Source: Clostridiales bacterium
GTDB taxonomy: Bacteria > Bacillota > Clostridia > Peptostreptococcales > Anaerovoracaceae
NCBI GenBank assembly: GCA_015058155.1
Contig: SVCW01000004.1
Coordinates: 1 to 64,000 of the forward strand
Direction: 5' to 3'
Length of the DNA stretch: 64,000 bases
Shown here: positions 28,853 to 37,272 of the stretch, in pieces
Layout: each line of letters opens with the position of its first letter
How positions within the stretch are numbered: position 1 is the first letter of the stretch
Translations under genes and position numbers: made by a program
Notes under the pieces: model-generated
Seen by the model: the letters and a program-made list of their open reading frames with translations, nothing else
Told to the model about the DNA's origin: nothing
Databases searched by the model: none

Positions 28853-29574
28853 TGTGCCCATATCGCAAGTTTTGTGATTCTCGGACACATTTTCCCTCTG
28901 CAGCACCGGCATCTGTAGCCTTTCTCAAGCCCCAGAACAGAATCTTGTGCCTATATTTCGAGTTTTGCGATTCTCAGGCACATTGTCCCTCGTTCATACG
29001 CTGCCATACGGTATCATCACGATCCCTTTCTTCGCTTAAGGTTACAACGTGTGCCCATATCGCAAGTTTTGTGATTCTCGGGCACATTTTTGCTCTGCAA
29101 CATCGGCATCCTTAGCCTTTCTCAATCTCCAGAACAGAATCTTGTGCCTATATTTCGAATTTCGTGATTCTCAGGCACACTTTCGCTCGTCCATACGCTG
29201 CCATACGGTATCATCACAATCCCTTTCTTCCCTTCATGCTGCAAATTGTGCCTATATCGCAAGTATTTCGATTCTCGGGCACATTTTCCCTCGTTCATAC
29301 GCTGCCATACGGTATCATCACGATCCCTTTCTTCGCTTAAGGTTACAACGTGTGCCCATATCGCAAGTTTTGCGATTCTCGGGCACATTTTCCCTCATCC
29401 ATACGCTGCCATACGGTATCATCACAATCCCTTTGGCTACAACGTGTGCCTATATTTAGAATTTCGTGATTCTCAGGCACATTTCCGCTCTGCAACATCG
29501 GCATCCGTAGCCTTTCTCAATCTCCAGAACAGAATCTTGTGCCTATATTTCAAGTTTTGCGATTCTCAGGCACA
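28853..29574. repeat. Array of eight 37-bp palindromes with two recurring spacer types
   Basis: Units lie at 28853-28889, 28946-28982, 29050-29086, 29143-29179, 29247-29283, 29351-29387, 29445-29481 and 29538-29574, each exactly 37 bp. Outer stem TGTGCCC/GGGCACA or TGTGCCT/AGGCACA; inner stem ATCGCAA/TTGCGAT, best in units 1, 3 and 6. Seventh stem pair changes in step (C-G in some, T-A in others), with one T-G and one internal mismatch (unit 1). Spacers are of two types: about 56 bp (GGCATC...CAGAACAGAATC) after units 1, 3 and 7, and about 67 bp (CATACGCTGCCATACGGTA...) after units 2, 4 and 5, with a 57-bp variant after unit 6. Plus-strand open frames across the array are repeats read through, not genes. 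Confidence 0.92.
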
Positions 29575-29621
29575 TTTCCGCTCGACACTTGTCTGAAAGA
29601 AGGCCTATCGTTCAAGGCAAC

Positions 29622-29659
29622 AAAAAAAGTGCTGATGCTTTATCGCGCATCAGCACTTT
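29622..29659 (-). terminator. Terminator of nhaC
   Basis: AAGTGCTGATGC and GCATCAGCACTT form a 12-bp stem with a seven-T tail on the minus strand. Confidence 0.9.
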
Positions 29660-29672
29660 CAATACAGATAAC

Positions 29673-31040
29673 TTACTTATTAAGTTCCTTTACCTTGCTT
29701 TCAGGCATCCAGTGTTCGAAATTCCACGGATCCTTCTTGATTGCGCCATTTGCAAATGGAACAAAGATTGAAATAACCGCAACGATTGCAAGAAGTGCCT
29801 GATACCAGAGGCAGCCGATAATCTGGAATGTTCCGACAGTACCCGATGTAAGTCCTCCGATTAAAAGAATCTGAGCTCCGTAAGGAATAGCCCCCTGCAT
29901 TATACATGCGAAAATATCAAGAAGCGAAGCCGATCTTCTAGGATCCACTTTGTACTCTTCGCAAATGCTCTTCACGATAGGACCGATTGCAATAATCGCA
30001 ACAGTATTGTTTGCGATTGCCATGTCAGCAACTGATGTCATAGCTGCGATGCCGAGTTCCGCTGACTTCTGTCCCTTAATAAACGAACGAACCTTATTAA
30101 TGAGCCAGTCTACGCCGCCTTCATGCTCTACCATCTTAGCAAGACCACCGATGAAGATTGATGTAAGGAATACTTCCATCATGCCGAGCATTCCGTTATA
30201 TATGTTCTGCGCAAACGCAAGGACCGTCATTCCGTCAAACATGCCGATAACGCCTGAGAAAACAATACCTATAGTAAGTACCGCAAATACATTCATTCCT
30301 GAAAGTGCAAGAACAATTACAGCTACATACGGTAAAGTTTTTACAATGCTGTATTCGCCGATTTCAATAACTGCTGATCCGTCTGTCTGTCCGAAAACAA
30401 GAAGAAGCACTACTGTAATCACTGCCGCAATCATTGAAATCTTGAGGTTCATTCTGAACTTATCTCTCATTTCGCAACCCTGTGATCTTGTTGCTGCGAT
30501 TGTTGTATCTGAAATGAATGAGAGGTTATCTCCGAACATTGCTCCGCCAACAACTGCACCCATTGTAAGCGCCATGTTTGTGCCTGTTACTGCTGCTACT
30601 CCGGCTCCGATCGGTGCGATTGCCGAAAGTGTTCCCATTGATGTTCCTGTCGCAGTCGACATAAACGCTGAAATGATAAAGAGGCCTGCAATGATAAGAT
30701 TGAGCGGGAGCACCGAAAGGCCGAGATTTACTACTGAATCAACTCCGCCCATAGCCTTTGATACCGCTGAAAAAGCACCTGCGAGGAGATAAATCATGCA
30801 CATAGTCACGATATCGATGTTACCGACTCCGCTTGCAAATACTTCGAACTTATCGTTAATCTTGCCCTTGAAAACAATAAAAGCAAAAATTATCGCAATG
30901 AGACAAGCTGTTGGTGCAGGAAACTGATAAAACGCCATTTCAGTCCCTTTCATTTCAAGTATGATTCCTGCTCCTAAATAAATGATAATAAATAGTAAAA
31001 ACGGGAAGAGTGCAAATGCACTTCCTTTTTTCTTTTCCAT
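29673..31040 (-). CDS. nhaC: Na+/H+ antiporter, NhaC family
   Basis: 455-residue secondary transporter with about 11 membrane helices, expelling Na+ in exchange for protons. Family features include STATGTSMGTLSAIAPIG and GAVVGGAMFGDNLSFISDTT (the acidic, ion-coupling helix). It is a single-gene unit with its own terminator. Some NhaC-family members exchange organic acids such as malate/lactate, so the ion specificity is an inference from overall similarity. Confidence 0.88.
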   Translation of the reverse strand: MEKKKGSAFALFPFLLFIIIYLGAGIILEMKGTEMAFYQFPAPTACLIAIIFAFIVFKGKINDKFEVFASGVGNIDIVTMCMIYLLAGAFSAVSKAMGGVDSVVNLGLSVLPLNLIIAGLFIISAFMSTATGTSMGTLSAIAPIGAGVAAVTGTNMALTMGAVVGGAMFGDNLSFISDTTIAATRSQGCEMRDKFRMNLKISMIAAVITVVLLLVFGQTDGSAVIEIGEYSIVKTLPYVAVIVLALSGMNVFAVLTIGIVFSGVIGMFDGMTVLAFAQNIYNGMLGMMEVFLTSIFIGGLAKMVEHEGGVDWLINKVRSFIKGQKSAELGIAAMTSVADMAIANNTVAIIAIGPIVKSICEEYKVDPRRSASLLDIFACIMQGAIPYGAQILLIGGLTSGTVGTFQIIGCLWYQALLAIVAVISIFVPFANGAIKKDPWNFEHWMPESKVKELNK

Positions 31041-31073
31041 AACTGCTGTTTTCCTTCCTTATTTATAATCGCT

Positions 31074-31110
31074 CAAAAGCTGCACTCAAAACGCATCTGA
31101 ATGCAGCTTC
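31074..31110 (-). terminator. Terminator of the trans-sulfuration gene
   Basis: GAAGCTGCATTC and GAGTGCAGCTTTT pair with a single G-T wobble, followed by TTTT on the minus strand. Confidence 0.75.
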
Positions 31111-31128
31111 ATGATTTACACTTCTTAA

Positions 31129-32328
31129 TTAAATTTTATCAAGAGCTTCTGCGAGTTCTGCGATGATGTCATCCGCATCTTCGATACCGATTGAGAAACG
31201 AAGCTGGCCCATTGAAATGCCTGCCGCTTCCATATCTTCAGGGCTGTATGCTCTGTGAGAAGTTTTTGCAGGATATGATATTGTTGTCGAGAATCCTGCG
31301 AGGCTCGGAACGAGTTTTATTGTAGGGCACTCTTTAATAAGTGTGCTTGCACCTTCTTCTCCACCTGCAATGTCTGCGCTGAGCATTCCGCCGCATCTTC
31401 CCTCTACGAAGAGCTTGTCCGCAAGTTCCTTATACTTTGATGACGCAAGACCCGGATAATATACTCTTTCAACTTTAGGATGCTTTTCAAGGAATTCTGC
31501 AACCTTGAGAGCATTTTCCGAATGCGCCTTCATTCTGAGGTCGAGCGTACGGAGGCTTCTTGCGAGGAGCCACGCTTCAAAAGGACCCATGATAGCACCG
31601 TAAAGTGTAAAATATCTTCTGAGCTGTGCGATGTTTTCAGCATCCGAAAGGATTGCTCCACCTGTAAGATCGCTGTGTCCTCCGATGAACTTTGTTGTAC
31701 TGTATACTACTATATCCGCACCATGTTCAAGCGGTCTGCAAACCGCAGGTGTCGCAAATGTATTGTCAATAATGAGTTTGCAACCGTTTGCGTGTGCAAT
31801 TTCAGCAATTGCCGGTATATCGATTACTTCCATCAAAGGATTTGAAATTGTTTCTGTATAGAAAACTTTTGTTTCAGGACGTACTGCAGCTTTTACTGCT
31901 TCGAAGTCCTCGAAATCAACAAATGTAACTTCTACCCCGAAACGCGGAAGTTCATTCTTGAAATAATCATAAACACCACCATAAAGAACAGGTGACGAAA
32001 TAATATGATCTCCCGACTTCACATTAGCAATAATTGAAGTAACGATTGCTGCCATTCCTGATGAGAATACGAGCGCTCCGTCTGCATCTTCAGCTGCCGC
32101 AAGAATTTCTTCTACTGCATCTGTTCCCGGATTTGTCATACGAGTATATACATATCCGTCAGCATTTCCTTCATAAACTGCGTCGAGCGTCGGAACATCG
32201 TCAAATGAAAATACAGAAGTCATGTAAATCGGAAGTACCTTTGGCACTGATACTCCTGCATGAATTTTCTTTGCAATGCCTACATCACCAGTGTGCGCAA
32301 GACGTGTACGAAGATGTTTCTTTTCCAT
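31129..32328 (-). CDS. Cys/Met metabolism PLP-dependent lyase or transferase
   Basis: 399-residue enzyme of the trans-sulfuration family. The PLP-binding Lys is in YSTTKFIGGHSDLTGG and the cofactor-phosphate region in FSSGMAAI. The region where methionine gamma-lyase carries its conserved Cys reads SPVLYGGVYDYF, so MGL is less likely than cystathionine gamma-synthase/lyase or O-acetylhomoserine sulfhydrylase. It is a single gene upstream of an intrinsic terminator. Confidence 0.85.
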   Translation of the reverse strand: MEKKHLRTRLAHTGDVGIAKKIHAGVSVPKVLPIYMTSVFSFDDVPTLDAVYEGNADGYVYTRMTNPGTDAVEEILAAAEDADGALVFSSGMAAIVTSIIANVKSGDHIISSPVLYGGVYDYFKNELPRFGVEVTFVDFEDFEAVKAAVRPETKVFYTETISNPLMEVIDIPAIAEIAHANGCKLIIDNTFATPAVCRPLEHGADIVVYSTTKFIGGHSDLTGGAILSDAENIAQLRRYFTLYGAIMGPFEAWLLARSLRTLDLRMKAHSENALKVAEFLEKHPKVERVYYPGLASSKYKELADKLFVEGRCGGMLSADIAGGEEGASTLIKECPTIKLVPSLAGFSTTISYPAKTSHRAYSPEDMEAAGISMGQLRFSIGIEDADDIIAELAEALDKI

Positions 32329-32396
32329 TTCTAAACCTCACTTTACTAAATTCTACAAAGTTTGCTTCAAAGATACAAAATCCCCATTTTCAGCTT

Positions 32397-33506
32397 TTAA
32401 GCATATAACTTTTTAAGAATTTCTACTATTCGCTGGCTTGTCTTGCCGTCTCCGTACGGATTTGCGGCATGCGCCATTTTATCGTAAGCTTCCTTGTCAG
32501 TAAGAAGCTCTTTTGTCATATTATAAATCGTATCTCTTTCAACACCTGCAAGCTTCGCTGTTCCTGCAGCAATCGCTTCAGGTCTTTCAGTTTCCTTACG
32601 TACAACGAGTACAGGCTTGCCGAGTGACGGTGCTTCTTCCTGCATACCGCCTGAATCGGTAATGATAAGATATGATTTTGCCTGTAAGTTTACAAAAGGC
32701 TGATACTGGAGCGGCTCAATAAGGTGAATATTATCTGCTCCGTCGAGAATTCTTCCTGCAATTTCTCTTACCTTTGGATTCAGATGTACAGGATAAATTA
32801 CTTCAACATCATCAAATTCATCTGCAATCTGGCGGATTGCACCGAAGATATTTTCCATGTTTTCACCGAGATTTTCACGACGATGACATGTTACCGTAAT
32901 TACTCTCTTATTTTCAAAATCGATTGTCTTAAGAGTTTCATCTTCAAACTCATAAGGCTTTCCTGCTACTTCAAGGAAAGCATCGATTACTGTATTTCCT
33001 GTGATAAAAATCTTGTCTTCTGCGATTCCTTCACGAAGAAGATTGTCTTTGTTTCTTTCTGTAGGCGAAAAATGAACGTCAGCCATATGTCCTGTGAGGA
33101 CTCTGTTCATTTCTTCAGGGAATGGTGAATACTTGTCGTATGTTCTTAAACCTGCTTCAACATGTCCGATTTTAACCTGGTGATAAAATCCTGCGAGTGC
33201 TGCCGCAAAAGTCGTAGTTGTATCACCGTGAACGAGCACGATATCAGGCTGTTCCTTATTGAAAACTTCATCAAGACCATTAAGCACGTTTGAAGTAATC
33301 ATGCTTATAGTCTGATTCGGCTTCATAATATTCAAATCATAGTCCGGCTTGAGGTGGAAGAGTTCAAGCACCTGGTCAAGCATCTCTCTGTGCTGTGCAG
33401 TAACGCAGAGCACTGATTCAATGCCTTCCGCCTTTTCGAGTTCCTTAACGAGTGGCGCCATCTTGATTGCTTCCGGTCTTGTACCGAATACTGTGAGTAC
33501 TTTCAT
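32397..33506 (-). CDS. wecB: UDP-N-acetylglucosamine 2-epimerase
   Basis: 369-residue enzyme interconverting UDP-GlcNAc and UDP-ManNAc, the first step to teichoic-acid linkage units and other wall polymers. The start MKVLTVFGTRPEAIKMAPLV is diagnostic, with VHGDTTTTFA and the HRRENLG loop also present, and ITDSGGMQEEAPSLGKP in the C-terminal domain. It lies 2 bp from the tagO-like gene, so the two enzymes share an operon. Confidence 0.95.
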   Translation of the reverse strand: MKVLTVFGTRPEAIKMAPLVKELEKAEGIESVLCVTAQHREMLDQVLELFHLKPDYDLNIMKPNQTISMITSNVLNGLDEVFNKEQPDIVLVHGDTTTTFAAALAGFYHQVKIGHVEAGLRTYDKYSPFPEEMNRVLTGHMADVHFSPTERNKDNLLREGIAEDKIFITGNTVIDAFLEVAGKPYEFEDETLKTIDFENKRVITVTCHRRENLGENMENIFGAIRQIADEFDDVEVIYPVHLNPKVREIAGRILDGADNIHLIEPLQYQPFVNLQAKSYLIITDSGGMQEEAPSLGKPVLVVRKETERPEAIAAGTAKLAGVERDTIYNMTKELLTDKEAYDKMAHAANPYGDGKTSQRIVEILKKLYA

Positions 33507-33508
33507 TT

Positions 33509-34651
33509 TTATGCCTCCGGTTTCTCTTCGCGCTTTTCAGGCGCTTCATCTTTCCTGTTTGCCTTCAGAATAATCCACGGATTATTGGCTTCTGTCAGGA
33601 ATACATATATATACATTGCCGCAACTCCCACAAGTCCGAGAGTTTCAACATAAAGATTTCTTGAGAAGAGTACAGCGGCAACACCCATAACGCCGCCGAT
33701 TCCGTAAAGAGTAAGAACCGATCTTCTCTGTCCGAGTCCTGCCTGCATGAGTCTGTGGTGGAGATGACCCTTATCCGCTTCCATAATCGGACGCTTGTTT
33801 ATAAGTCTTCTTAAGATTGCAAACGCTGTATCAAAAATCGGAACACCAAGAACGAGTACTGGTCCGATAAGAGCCATAACTGTCGCCGATTTTACAGGTC
33901 CCACAATTGAGTTCGTCGCAAGCATAAATCCAAGGAAGAGCGAACCACCGTCACCCATGAAGATTTTTGCAGGATGGAAGTTGTACGGAAGAAATCCGAG
34001 CGCACCACCTGCGAGTGCAAGCATAGCAAACGATGTAAGATATGACCCGTGAATGTATGCTGTGTATGCAAGACAGAGCGATGCGATAGCCGAAAGCCCT
34101 GCCGAAAGTCCGTCAAGTCCGTCGATTAAGTTTACTGTATTTGTAATACCTACAATCCAGATTACAGTAATGATGTATGATACGATTCCGGCAAAGAAAA
34201 TATGTCCGTCAGCGAACCCTAATGCTGCTACGAAATTGATTCTTACGCCGAAAGCATATGCAACCGTACCGCAAAGGATCTGTGCAAGAAACTTTACCTT
34301 TGCAGGCATACTTTTAAGGTCATCAATAACACCTACAATATAAATCAGAATTCCGCCTGCAATTACACCGGTCATCTTTTCAACAGGCTGAGGAATAAGC
34401 TCCGCCTGAGGATACTTCACGAGAAATGCTTCGCAGAACATCGGAAAGATAACGTAAGTTGTCAGTACGATACTCGCCATAACCCCGATAAATATTGCCA
34501 TTCCGCCAAAACGCGGCATAGCTTTTGTATGCATACGTCTGTTGTCCTTCGGAATGTCTATTGCACCGATTTTAGGCGCTATTTTAATCGCAAGCGGTGT
34601 GCATGCGAATGCAAGTATAAATGCAGTCAAAAATGTTATGCAGAAATACAT
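33509..34651 (-). CDS. tagO: Undecaprenyl-phosphate GlcNAc-1-phosphate transferase (TagO/WecA-like)
   Basis: 380-residue polytopic membrane enzyme that starts assembly of wall polymers by moving GlcNAc-1-P to undecaprenyl phosphate. Conserved features: DIPKDNRRMHTKAMPRFGG, the Asp-rich GVIDDLK, NLIDGLDGLSAG and FMGDGGSLFLG. About ten membrane helices. It forms an operon with dCMP deaminase upstream and wecB downstream. Confidence 0.93.
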   Translation of the reverse strand: MYFCITFLTAFILAFACTPLAIKIAPKIGAIDIPKDNRRMHTKAMPRFGGMAIFIGVMASIVLTTYVIFPMFCEAFLVKYPQAELIPQPVEKMTGVIAGGILIYIVGVIDDLKSMPAKVKFLAQILCGTVAYAFGVRINFVAALGFADGHIFFAGIVSYIITVIWIVGITNTVNLIDGLDGLSAGLSAIASLCLAYTAYIHGSYLTSFAMLALAGGALGFLPYNFHPAKIFMGDGGSLFLGFMLATNSIVGPVKSATVMALIGPVLVLGVPIFDTAFAILRRLINKRPIMEADKGHLHHRLMQAGLGQRRSVLTLYGIGGVMGVAAVLFSRNLYVETLGLVGVAAMYIYVFLTEANNPWIILKANRKDEAPEKREEKPEA

Positions 34652-34663
34652 TTATAAATCCCC

Positions 34664-35119
34664 CTATTTTTCCCCCAGCATTTCTATATTGAGACCTGCT
34701 TCAGTAAGAATATCTACTGCAAGCTGATCCGGATAACCTTCATTTACTACGATTCTCTTAATCCCTGCGTTAATAATCATCTTTGCGCAGATTACGCAAG
34801 GCTGATGTGTAACGTAAATTGTTGCTCCATCTATGCTCTGACCTGAAGTTGCCGCCTGAATGATTGCGTTCTGCTCTGCGTGAAGTGCCATGCAGAGTTC
34901 ATGTCTTTCCCCGGAAGGAACTCCGAGTTTCTGTCTTAAACAGCCACCTCTTTCTTCACAATGAGCGATTCCCTTAGGTGCTCCGTTGTATCCTGTAGCA
35001 ACGATTCTTCTATCCTGAACAATTACTGCACCTACACTTCTTCTCATACATGTTGAACGTGTTGATGCAAGTTTTGCTGCTTCCATGAAATATTCGTCCC
35101 ATGATGGTCTCTTGTCCAT
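34664..35119 (-). CDS. comEB: dCMP deaminase (ComEB-like)
   Basis: 151-residue zinc enzyme converting dCMP to dUMP for dTMP synthesis. The zinc and catalytic residues are visible: HAEQNAI and PCVICAK; the other conserved start is [14 protein letters not shown]. The conserved N-terminal Cys/Arg stretch [23 protein letters not shown] (split here by position 20-45) matches the family. GGAGCAG precedes the ATG. ComEB names come from a competence operon; here it accompanies wall-polymer genes. Confidence 0.93.
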   Translation of the reverse strand: MDKRPSWDEYFMEAAKLASTRSTCMRRSVGAVIVQDRRIVATGYNGAPKGIAHCEERGGCLRQKLGVPSGERHELCMALHAEQNAIIQAATSGQSIDGATIYVTHQPCVICAKMIINAGIKRIVVNEGYPDQLAVDILTEAGLNIEMLGEK

Positions 35120-35194
35120 AATTCTGCTCCTTTGAACTACTAAATATATAACACTTAATTATAACATTAAAGGCACGCAAATACAATCAAAAGG

Positions 35195-36025
35195 CTATAC
35201 CCTGTCATAATAAACTTCTGCAAGATAAAGGCCCTGAGGTGGTGCTGTATGGCCGGCATTCTGTCTGTCAAGGCTTTCAATTACAGCCGGTATATCTTCC
35301 GGCTTTTTCTTTCCGAGACCGACTTCAACGAGAGTTCCTGTAATGATTCTCACCATGTTGTAAAGGAAACCGTCTCCGCTGATTCTGATTTCGATATCCT
35401 GAACTATGCGTCTTCTTCTGTCCGCTGCGCCCGAAGGCATTTCTTTCACAGCGTCCGTAACGGTTTCAATAATTTCAAGATCATATACAGTTCTTACCGT
35501 AGTTTCCTTTTCTTCACCGCCTGATGCCTGGAAACACTTGAAATCATGCGTTCCGACGATGTATTTCGCTGCTTCACGCATTACTGATACGTCAAGATGC
35601 TCAGTCATCTGGTATCGATAATTCTTAAGGAAGATATCAGGCTCGTCCGCACATCTTATCTTGTAAATGTACTGTTTACCCTTTGCATCGAAACGCGCAT
35701 GAAATCCCTCAGGAACAACTTCAGCCGAAATGATCCTTACATCTCCGCACCCAGCCATCTTACCTCCTGCAAGAAGGTTGTTTGCAGCGAGAGGTATCCT
35801 CTCAACCGGAATTCCGAACTCAGCTTCAAAACTTGCCTGCTGACCAAGGGCATGAACTCCTGCATCTGTTCTGCTCGTTCCGTTTATCTTTATATCAGTA
35901 TTGCACACAACCGAAAGCACCTGCTCGAGCTCGCCCTGAACCGTGCGCATGCGAGGCTGTCTCTGCCACCCGTAAAAGTTTGTTCCGTCGTATTCAATTT
36001 TCAAAAAAACATTTTTCTTTTCCAT
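35195..36025 (-). CDS. truA: tRNA pseudouridine synthase A
   Basis: 276-residue enzyme modifying U38-40 in the anticodon arm of tRNAs. The N-terminal LKIEYDGTNFYGWQRQ and the catalytic Asp region NGTSRTDAGVHALGQ are present. The ATG at 36025 opens the conserved domain but lacks a ribosome binding site; a TACTAT/TATAAA sequence lies only 4-10 bases upstream, which would give a nearly leaderless mRNA. The other possible start is a TTG 17 codons upstream, in poorly conserved sequence. Confidence 0.93.
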   Translation of the reverse strand: MEKKNVFLKIEYDGTNFYGWQRQPRMRTVQGELEQVLSVVCNTDIKINGTSRTDAGVHALGQQASFEAEFGIPVERIPLAANNLLAGGKMAGCGDVRIISAEVVPEGFHARFDAKGKQYIYKIRCADEPDIFLKNYRYQMTEHLDVSVMREAAKYIVGTHDFKCFQASGGEEKETTVRTVYDLEIIETVTDAVKEMPSGAADRRRRIVQDIEIRISGDGFLYNMVRIITGTLVEVGLGKKKPEDIPAVIESLDRQNAGHTAPPQGLYLAEVYYDRV

Positions 36026-36073
36026 GTTTATAGTATGCCATTTTAAGATGTCTTTCGCAAGCCGGAAGGAAGT

Positions 36074-36124
36074 CAAAAAATAAATAACACCGACCTGATT
36101 TCTTTACATCAAATCGGTGTTATT
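36074..36124 (-). terminator. Terminator of the putative RNA upstream of truA
   Basis: AATAACACCGA and TCGGTGTTATT form an 11-bp stem with a 20-base loop, followed on the minus strand by a T-rich tract. Confidence 0.8.
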
Positions 36125-36264
36125 ACTTCTCTGAGCTAAACACTTCTGGCGGACCCACCTCTTTCTTCATTACTTCCATTACTATAACTTTTGATTTTCT
36201 ACCAATAAACTAAATCCTTATATGGTAATGAGCTTTGGTGAATTTTCCTTCTACCTTGCTTCTT
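36083..36264 (-). ncRNA. Putative structured RNA or attenuated leader upstream of truA
   Basis: About 180 bases between a consensus promoter and an intrinsic terminator with no open frame of note. Several hairpins can be drawn on the minus strand: GGT-A-GAA with TTC-ACC near the 5' end, ACCA-ATAAG with TTTAT-TGGT enclosed by CATTAC/GTAATG, and GGTG/CGCC around GGTC. The 5' and 3' ends do not pair with each other, which argues against 6S RNA. The truA gene starts 49 bases past the terminator tail, so it could be either a free RNA or a riboswitch-like leader. Confidence 0.55.
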
Positions 36265-36270
36265 GTCTAT

Positions 36271-36298
36271 ATTATAGCACAGCAAAAATGAATGTCAA
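36271..36298 (-). promoter_or_regulatory. Consensus promoter of the putative RNA
   Basis: TTGACA (36293-36298) and TATAAT (36271-36276) on the minus strand, spacing 16 bp: both hexamers perfect. Confidence 0.85.
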
Positions 36299-36344
36299 GA
36301 ATTTTCTGAATATTTTTTCAATTATTTTTTGTAATTACTATCTG

Positions 36345-36383
36345 CAAAAAATTAAAAGCGGCAGCCTGCTACAATACTGCCGC
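36345..36383 (-). terminator. Terminator of the prepilin peptidase gene
   Basis: GCGGCAG and CTGCCGC form a stem whose loop contains the gene's TAG stop; the minus strand continues with TTTTAATTTTTT. Confidence 0.88.
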
Positions 36384-37061
36384 GATAAAAACCAAATAAA
36401 TACCTGTTGATAATGCGATGAATGGTCCAAGCGGCTTTTCGTCGCCTCTTTTTATACTTCCTCTTGCCATTCCGATTGCAAAATATCCTGCAGAGATGAG
36501 CGATGTCAAAACGAGTATTATAGCAGTTCCGTATAAACCGGCCGTAAGCCCGATTGCACCCATCAGCTTTACGTCCCCAAAGCCAAGAACGCTCTTCTTC
36601 ATAAAAAGCTTACCGATTATCGAAACGAGAAGCATGATCCCCGCACCAAGCAGAGCTCCGAAAATCATATCTTCCACATCACTTCTGTAGACAGACATCG
36701 GAAATGCGAACAGCGCCAGAAATATAACAAACTGATCCGGGATAATCATATATTTGCTATCCGAAAGTGAAATCATAAGCAATAGCCAGAGTTCAAACAG
36801 TGCAGCAAATCCGAAAACATAATCCTGATTGCACAGATATACTCCGGCAATCGAAAAAGCAGCCGGAAATACAAACTTCGCTGGATATTCCTTTAGTCTC
36901 TTTCTGCTTCTGTCAAGGAGTTCTTCCGAAGGCTCTTCATCATAATCGCAGAGCCACTTTGCAGGCATATGATTGAAAACATATACCGCCGAAAGCCCCA
37001 GCATCACACCTGTAAAAGCTGCAGCCATCGATACAATAATAATGTTTAATACTCCTTCCAT
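36369..37061 (-). CDS. Type IV prepilin peptidase (A24 family)
   Basis: 230-residue membrane aspartic peptidase that cleaves prepilin leader sequences. The second catalytic Asp is in GFGDVKLMG, the first in SLSDSKYMIIPD. About seven membrane helices. The amino-terminal methylase domain with paired CxxC motifs is missing or degenerate (CDYDEEP only), so it may be a peptidase-only form. No pilin genes lie nearby. Confidence 0.85.
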   Translation of the reverse strand: MEGVLNIIIVSMAAAFTGVMLGLSAVYVFNHMPAKWLCDYDEEPSEELLDRSRKRLKEYPAKFVFPAAFSIAGVYLCNQDYVFGFAALFELWLLLMISLSDSKYMIIPDQFVIFLALFAFPMSVYRSDVEDMIFGALLGAGIMLLVSIIGKLFMKKSVLGFGDVKLMGAIGLTAGLYGTAIILVLTSLISAGYFAIGMARGSIKRGDEKPLGPFIALSTGIYLVFIAAVL

Positions 37062-37189
37062 TAGTCTTCCCCTTTGAATTTAAATATCATAATTAGACGA
37101 TGCGTACTGCACCTCTTTGTTTTTCACATATCTATTTTATCATTTTACATATTTTTCCACAAGTAATAATTCAAAATGTCTGATTTTTT

Positions 37190-37215
37190 GTGTGTTTGCA
37201 CATTGCAAACCACAC
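37190..37215. promoter_or_regulatory. Operator-like inverted repeat upstream of the aminotransferase
   Basis: GTGTGTTTGCA and TGCAAACCACAC are reverse complements apart from one inserted C, 3 bp apart, and overlap the -35 hexamer. Confidence 0.6.
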
Positions 37216-37231
37216 TTTTTTGTGTTAAAAT
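37203..37231 (+). promoter_or_regulatory. Promoter of the aminotransferase gene
   Basis: TTGCAA (37203-37208) and TAAAAT (37226-37231) separated by 17 bp. Confidence 0.65.
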
Positions 37232-37272
37232 AACATTTATTATTCATATTATACAAGAAAGGTCTTATTACT

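Noticed and set aside
28853-29574. CRISPR array
   Set aside because: Repeat length (37 bp) and regular spacing look CRISPR-like, but the spacers repeat in two types rather than being unique, and no cas genes are nearby.
28834-29802. Several plus-strand open frames of 60-140 codons over the palindrome array
   Set aside because: They restate the repeat units in three frames (CPYRKFCDSRAHF-like strings), lack ribosome binding sites and do not form a domain.
31129-32328. Methionine gamma-lyase
   Set aside because: The characteristic Cys is replaced in LYGGVY; the general family call was kept.
36083-36264. T-box leader
   Set aside because: GGTGGGTCCGCC resembles the T-box core GGUGGNACCGCG, but the terminator does not overlap it, no Stem I landmarks are visible and truA is not an amino-acid gene.
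36083-36264. 6S RNA
   Set aside because: The 5' and 3' ends are not complementary, so the long closing stem and central bubble of 6S RNA cannot form.
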